From: Desulfuromonadaceae bacterium
Lineage (GTDB): Bacteria > Desulfobacterota > Desulfuromonadia > Desulfuromonadales > Syntrophotaleaceae
Direction of reading: 5' to 3'
Assembly (NCBI GenBank): GCA_021107335.1
Contig: JAIOSZ010000350.1
Span: forward strand, 1-9,333
DNA length: 9,333 bases
This document shows positions 6,414 through 9,333 of this stretch, in pieces. Under the pieces are notes generated by a model. That model was not told the origin of the DNA, searched no databases, and saw only the letters and a program-made list of their open reading frames with translations. Made by a program: the position numbers and the translations under genes. How positions within the stretch are numbered: position 1 is the stretch's first letter; each line of letters opens with the position of its first letter.

Positions 6414-7238
6414 TTATTGTGCCGGTGGCTGCTTGTTGCCGGTCTGTGGAGACTTCTTTGGTGGCCGACTGGCGCTGATCAACAGCTTGTTGTCGGTAAA
6501 GCTTTCGACCTCGCCGGCAAAGGTTTCGACCTGAAAATAGTCTTGAATCTCATCGCTGGCTTCAATGAACAGCTTGTTTAACTGCTGTACCTCGTCTCGA
6601 TTCAAACCCGATCGCTTAGCCCATTCCTGAAAATCATGGGTTTTTTTCTGCACTGTGGTTTCGTGTAGAATAAAACCGGCATCGATGATCATCTGTTCCC
6701 AATCTGCTTTGGTGAAGGCACGGATGTGAGTCTGGTCGCGCATTCGTTCGTAACCGTGCTGGAACTCGGCAATGTGCGGCTCGTCAGCGAGCAAGGTGTC
6801 GATGATCACCATGCGGCCGCCGCGGCGCAGCACCCGGTGAAATTCTTCCAGAGCTCGCGGTACATCGGGGAAGTGGTGCGGGGCGATGCGGCAGACCAGC
6901 AGGGTAAAGGCCCCGGCAGGAAAGGGCAGGTCCTCGGCGTCGGCTTCGCGGAAGGTAACGTTTTCTACGCCACCTTCTTCGCTAATAAATTCCTGTGCCT
7001 TTTTAAGCATCTGCATCGCCAGGTCGGAGGCGACTACGCTTCTGACCAACGGTGCGAAATAGAGGGCGCTATGCCCGCCACCGCAGGCAACATCCAGTAA
7101 AATATCGTCGCTGGTCGGTTGCAGCATACGTGCTGCTTCGGCCAGATCTGTAGACTGGGAAAAACTGGGACTGCGAACATAGCCCTCGGCGGTGCGGCTG
7201 AACTGTTCCCTGACCTTATCTTTAAAATTTTTGGCCAT
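6414..7238 (-). CDS. Class I SAM-dependent methyltransferase (UbiE-like)
   Basis: The protein is 274 residues long. The SAM-binding motif I is LLDVACGGGHS (residues 47-57). The acidic residue of motif II is in VVASDLA (D72), followed by the adenine-contact region EADAEDLPF (98-106). Motif IV reads LLVCRIAPHHFPDV (113-126) and is followed by EFHRVLRRGGRMVIID. This is the Methyltransf_11/UbiE pattern used on quinones, small molecules and other acceptors. The substrate cannot be told from the sequence. The N-terminus (VREQFSRTAEGY) is typical of UbiE/BioC-like members. The C-terminal tail is Lys/Pro/Gln-rich and probably disordered. The start is supported by AGGAG at 7245-7249 (minus strand), 6 bases from the ATG, and by a consensus extended -10 promoter just upstream. 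Confidence 0.9.
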   Translation of the reverse strand: MAKNFKDKVREQFSRTAEGYVRSPSFSQSTDLAEAARMLQPTSDDILLDVACGGGHSALYFAPLVRSVVASDLAMQMLKKAQEFISEEGGVENVTFREADAEDLPFPAGAFTLLVCRIAPHHFPDVPRALEEFHRVLRRGGRMVIIDTLLADEPHIAEFQHGYERMRDQTHIRAFTKADWEQMIIDAGFILHETTVQKKTHDFQEWAKRSGLNRDEVQQLNKLFIEASDEIQDYFQVETFAGEVESFTDNKLLISASRPPKKSPQTGNKQPPAQ

Positions 7239-7260
7239 GAAAAACTCCTGGATTGTTACA

Positions 7261-7269
7261 ATTATACCA
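7261..7269 (-). promoter_or_regulatory. Extended -10 promoter for the methyltransferase gene
   Basis: Read on the minus strand the sequence is TGGTATAAT: a perfect -10 hexamer TATAAT (7261-7266) with the extended TGn element. No good -35 is present, which is usual for extended -10 promoters. Transcription would begin near 7254, giving a short leader that contains the ribosome binding site at 7245-7250. Confidence 0.6.
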
Positions 7270-7346
7270 CTCTGGTTAAATCTTTGGGGGCCGCAGCTCT
7301 TTTCTCAGACCGCTCGGCAGATCGGGCAAGATAGCACGAAAAACCC

Positions 7347-8030
7347 TCATTGGGAAGCATTGTCATCTTCGGCAGAGTTGCCCTCTTGAGGATCCTGCTC
7401 AGCGGTTTCCCGTTCGAGGAGCTCAAGCAATTCCATCAGTGGTATCTGATAGGTGTCGCCTAGGTGGCTAAGGTTCTCTAAACTGCTTAGCAAGCGCCTG
7501 GTTGCACTCAGGGCCGACTTGCAGTGGCGCATTCTTTCCGCTTGCGGATCGCTGTTGCTGGCAGCGGTCATTTCTTTGAACTGCTTCAGCACGGTGGGGT
7601 GGCTGCGGGCTTGCTCCAGGGCCGTTTTGCGCAAGGCATCATATTGTTCACCCGATAGTTGCTCCTCTTGGCGTGCCTGTCGTAGCAGATCGACGGTGCG
7701 ATAGTCCGGCAAGGGGTTCAGTTCGGCCTGGCGGCTGAGCAGTTCCGGTTCTTCCTTGGCCAGATAGTTGTAGGCCCGGGTCAGCTTCAAGGCGGTCGGT
7801 TTTTTAATACGTACCTCTTGGGTACAATAGTCCTCAAAAGACTCATAGCCCCAGTTGCGATAGAGATGCTCCTGGTTGACCTTGAGCAGTTCTTCTCCCA
7901 ACTCCACCCAGGAAGATTTGAACCGGCGGGCGCTGTTGAGAACGCGATAACGCTCCGATGCAGGATCGAGTTGCTGCATGATCTCTTCTATATGCTGTTC
8001 AGATTTTGTTTTCGGTGATTGTTCCAGCAC
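7347..8030 (-). CDS. Hypothetical protein with a putative helix-turn-helix segment and acidic tail
   Basis: I do not recognise this 227-residue protein. It starts at a GTG preceded by GGAG 7 bases upstream (forward positions 8038-8041). It is mostly helical and charged. Residues about 38-90 (WVELGEELLKV, then YRNWGYESFEDYC, then KKPTALKLTRAYNYL) resemble the part of some phage or plasmid regulatory proteins in which a helix-turn-helix follows an SFEDYC-like motif. DNA binding is therefore possible but unproven. Residues 110-155 are another helical region. The last 25 residues are rich in Glu, Asp, Gln and Asn. There is no signal peptide or membrane segment. It lies 108 bases upstream of the methyltransferase on the same strand. 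That gene has its own promoter, so a common operon is not required. Confidence 0.72.
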   Translation of the reverse strand: MLEQSPKTKSEQHIEEIMQQLDPASERYRVLNSARRFKSSWVELGEELLKVNQEHLYRNWGYESFEDYCTQEVRIKKPTALKLTRAYNYLAKEEPELLSRQAELNPLPDYRTVDLLRQARQEEQLSGEQYDALRKTALEQARSHPTVLKQFKEMTAASNSDPQAERMRHCKSALSATRRLLSSLENLSHLGDTYQIPLMELLELLERETAEQDPQEGNSAEDDNASQ

Positions 8031-8102
8031 GGCAGAGCTCCATTGGTTAGGGGCGACAGGTCTATGGGGGAGACAGAGTCCAGAGAGGTCATAATATCTA
8101 TA

Positions 8103-8111
8103 AATATACCA
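8103..8111 (-). promoter_or_regulatory. Possible extended -10 promoter for the hypothetical gene
   Basis: Minus strand reads TGGTATATT: an extended -10 with hexamer TATATT (8103-8108), in an AT-rich patch (8091-8108). It lies about 73 bases upstream of the GTG start. No clear -35 is seen. Confidence 0.4.
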
Positions 8112-8129
8112 GAGTACCCATTATTGGTC

Positions 8130-8158
8130 TTGGTGCGGCGTCCCCTTATCGGTACAAT
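8130..8158 (+). promoter_or_regulatory. Possible promoter for the RlmI-like gene
   Basis: TTGGTG (8130-8135) and TACAAT (8153-8158) are separated by 17 bases. The -10 is good and the -35 is weak. The start of transcription would be near 8165, about 38 bases before the ATG. It lies back to back with the candidate minus-strand promoter at 8103-8111. Confidence 0.4.
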
Positions 8159-8202
8159 AGCGCCGCTAAGATTTCTGTGAACCGCTAGAAAAAGGTTAGT
8201 CG

Positions 8203-9333
8203 ATGACTTTAAAAAAATGTCAGGTCGGTCCTCAAACTGTGACCATGCTCGAATTGGGCCATCCTTGGGTGTTGGCCGATCGTTATACCAAGAGCTGGCC
8301 GGCCGGGCAGGCCGGTGAACTTGTGCAACTGTGTGATCCGCAGGGCCGGTTGCTGGGTACCGCATTGCTTGATCCCAAAGAACGTATCGTCGCGCGAATG
8401 CTGGAACAGGGTCCTATGCGCCTCGACCGGGCCTGGTTGCAGGGTCGGATTGAGCAGGCCGTAGCGTTACGCAATCATCATGCTCGTCTGGTCGATACCA
8501 ACGCTTACCGGCTGGTCAACAGCGAGGGCGATGGCTTGTCGGGGTTAACCGTTGATCGTTATGATGACTTTCTGATGGTTCAGTATTTCACCCGGGCCTG
8601 GAAACCTCATCTGCCCCTAGTGGTTGAGGTGCTGCAAAGGGTGCTGCAGCCCAAAGGGATCTACGCCAAGTTTCGTCCGCAGCAGACCCGTCAGTTGGCG
8701 AGCGGCGAATCGAAGCGCTACAGCAAGCTGATGGCCGGAGAGGCCGCTCCAAAACGATTGACGGTCATGGAAAACGGTCTCAATTTTCTCGTCGAACTGG
8801 AAGAAGGTCTCAATACCGGCCTGTTTTGCGACCAGCGCGATAATCGCGCCGATCTGATGGAACGGGTGGCGGGGCAAGAAGTTCTCAACCTGTTTGCCTA
8901 TACCGGGGCCTTTTCTGTGGCCGCCGCTGCCTCTGGAGCCAAGCGCGTGACCAGTGTTGATGCTTCATCTGCTTATCTTGACTGGGCACGGGACAACTTT
9001 TCCGCCAATCGCCTCAATCCGAAGCGCCACGATTTTCTGCTGGGCGACTGTTTTGAAGTGCTGGCTGACCTGGGCCGGAGCGGTCGGCGCTTCGATACCG
9101 TGATTATGGATCCGCCTTCCTTCTCAACCGTGGGCAAGAGTCGCTTCACCACCAGCGGCGGCACCGCAGATTTGGTAGCGGCCGCTTTGGAATTGCTACC
9201 CCGTGGCGGTCTGCTGATCACCTCTTCCAATCATCAGAAGGTCGACCTGGCCGATTATCTCAAAGAGCTGCGGCGCGGCGCAGTGCGTGGCGGTTGCCAG
9301 CTGCGGGTGATTGAAGTTGTCGGTCAGGGCGCG
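8203..9333 (+). CDS. RlmI-like class I SAM-dependent rRNA methyltransferase (3' partial)
   Basis: The frame is open from ATG 8203 to the window edge (377 codons). AAAGG at 8191-8195 is the ribosome binding site. The N-terminus has a PUA-type RNA-binding domain (HPWVLADRY, then LVQLCDPQGRLLGTALLDP). A linker domain follows (NSEGDGLSGLTVDRYDDFLMVQ). The Rossmann methyltransferase domain has DQRDNR at 210-215, motif I NLFAYTGAFS at 229-238, and motif IV DPPSF at 303-307. Order and length match E. coli RlmI (396 residues), which makes m5C1962 in 23S rRNA, so only about 20 codons appear to be missing. At the motif VI position, where RlmI has SCSG, this protein reads TSSNH (340-344), with Asn at the Cys site. 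The exact base and position modified are therefore uncertain. Confidence 0.9.
   Translation, partial: MTLKKCQVGPQTVTMLELGHPWVLADRYTKSWPAGQAGELVQLCDPQGRLLGTALLDPKERIVARMLEQGPMRLDRAWLQGRIEQAVALRNHHARLVDTNAYRLVNSEGDGLSGLTVDRYDDFLMVQYFTRAWKPHLPLVVEVLQRVLQPKGIYAKFRPQQTRQLASGESKRYSKLMAGEAAPKRLTVMENGLNFLVELEEGLNTGLFCDQRDNRADLMERVAGQEVLNLFAYTGAFSVAAAASGAKRVTSVDASSAYLDWARDNFSANRLNPKRHDFLLGDCFEVLADLGRSGRRFDTVIMDPPSFSTVGKSRFTTSGGTADLVAAALELLPRGGLLITSSNHQKVDLADYLKELRRGAVRGGCQLRVIEVVGQGA

Noticed and set aside
6294..6581. Plus-strand open frame beginning in the palindrome
   Set aside because: It runs antisense through the 3' end of the methyltransferase gene, has no ribosome binding site, and its hydrophobic stretch reflects the reverse strand.
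7988..8365. Minus-strand open frame of 125 codons spanning the divergent promoter region
   Set aside because: It overlaps the starts of two better supported genes and its composition is Arg/Pro-rich shadow-like.

Overview
The window looks like ordinary chromosomal DNA from a Gram-negative bacterium of moderately high GC, most like a deltaproteobacterium of the Desulfuromonadales (Desulfuromonas, Pelobacter or Geobacter relatives). This placement is an inference. It rests on the combination of a YhaO/YhaN-type nuclease pair, a Bax-family lipoprotein, a YjbQ protein, and a long near-palindromic intergenic repeat of a style I recall from that group. I see no rRNA, tRNA, CRISPR array, transposase, integrase or phage gene.

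Layout. Positions 1-3236 hold a tightly packed plus-strand operon. It contains the C-terminal half of a metallophosphoesterase (SbcD/YhaO type), a large AAA/SMC-like ATPase (YhaN type) that overlaps it by 4 bases, and a HIT-family protein (HinT type) that starts inside the end of the ATPase gene. After a 100-base gap with a dyad structure comes a plus-strand RelA/SpoT-like gene (3337-4782). Its (p)ppGpp hydrolase residues are intact, but its synthetase domain has lost its catalytic residues. It converges, with 11 bases between stop codons, on a minus-strand Bax-family glucosaminidase lipoprotein (4794-5732). A 76-base divergent gap containing a 7-bp inverted repeat separates that gene from a plus-strand yjbQ (5809-6225).

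The gap 6226-6413 is almost filled by a 128-base imperfect palindrome (6230-6357). It lies between the convergent yjbQ and a minus-strand UbiE-like methyltransferase (6414-7238), which has its own extended -10 promoter. Upstream on the same strand is a conserved-looking hypothetical protein with a probable helix-turn-helix segment (7347-8030). A 172-base divergent region then leads to a plus-strand RlmI-like rRNA methyltransferase (8203 to the window edge), cut about 20 codons short of its expected end. No gene-free stretch exceeds 190 bases.

How it fits together. The first three genes form a probable DNA-end processing and repair unit with a nucleotide-phosphoramidate hydrolase. The Rel-like protein probably removes (p)ppGpp. 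The remaining genes look like separate housekeeping units for cell wall, phosphatase-like or thiamine-related, and methyltransferase functions. I do not see a clear new defence or mobile system. The best leads are the hydrolase-only Rel protein, the long palindrome, the membrane-hairpin ATPase coupled to a HIT protein, and the RlmI relative without the usual catalytic cysteine.
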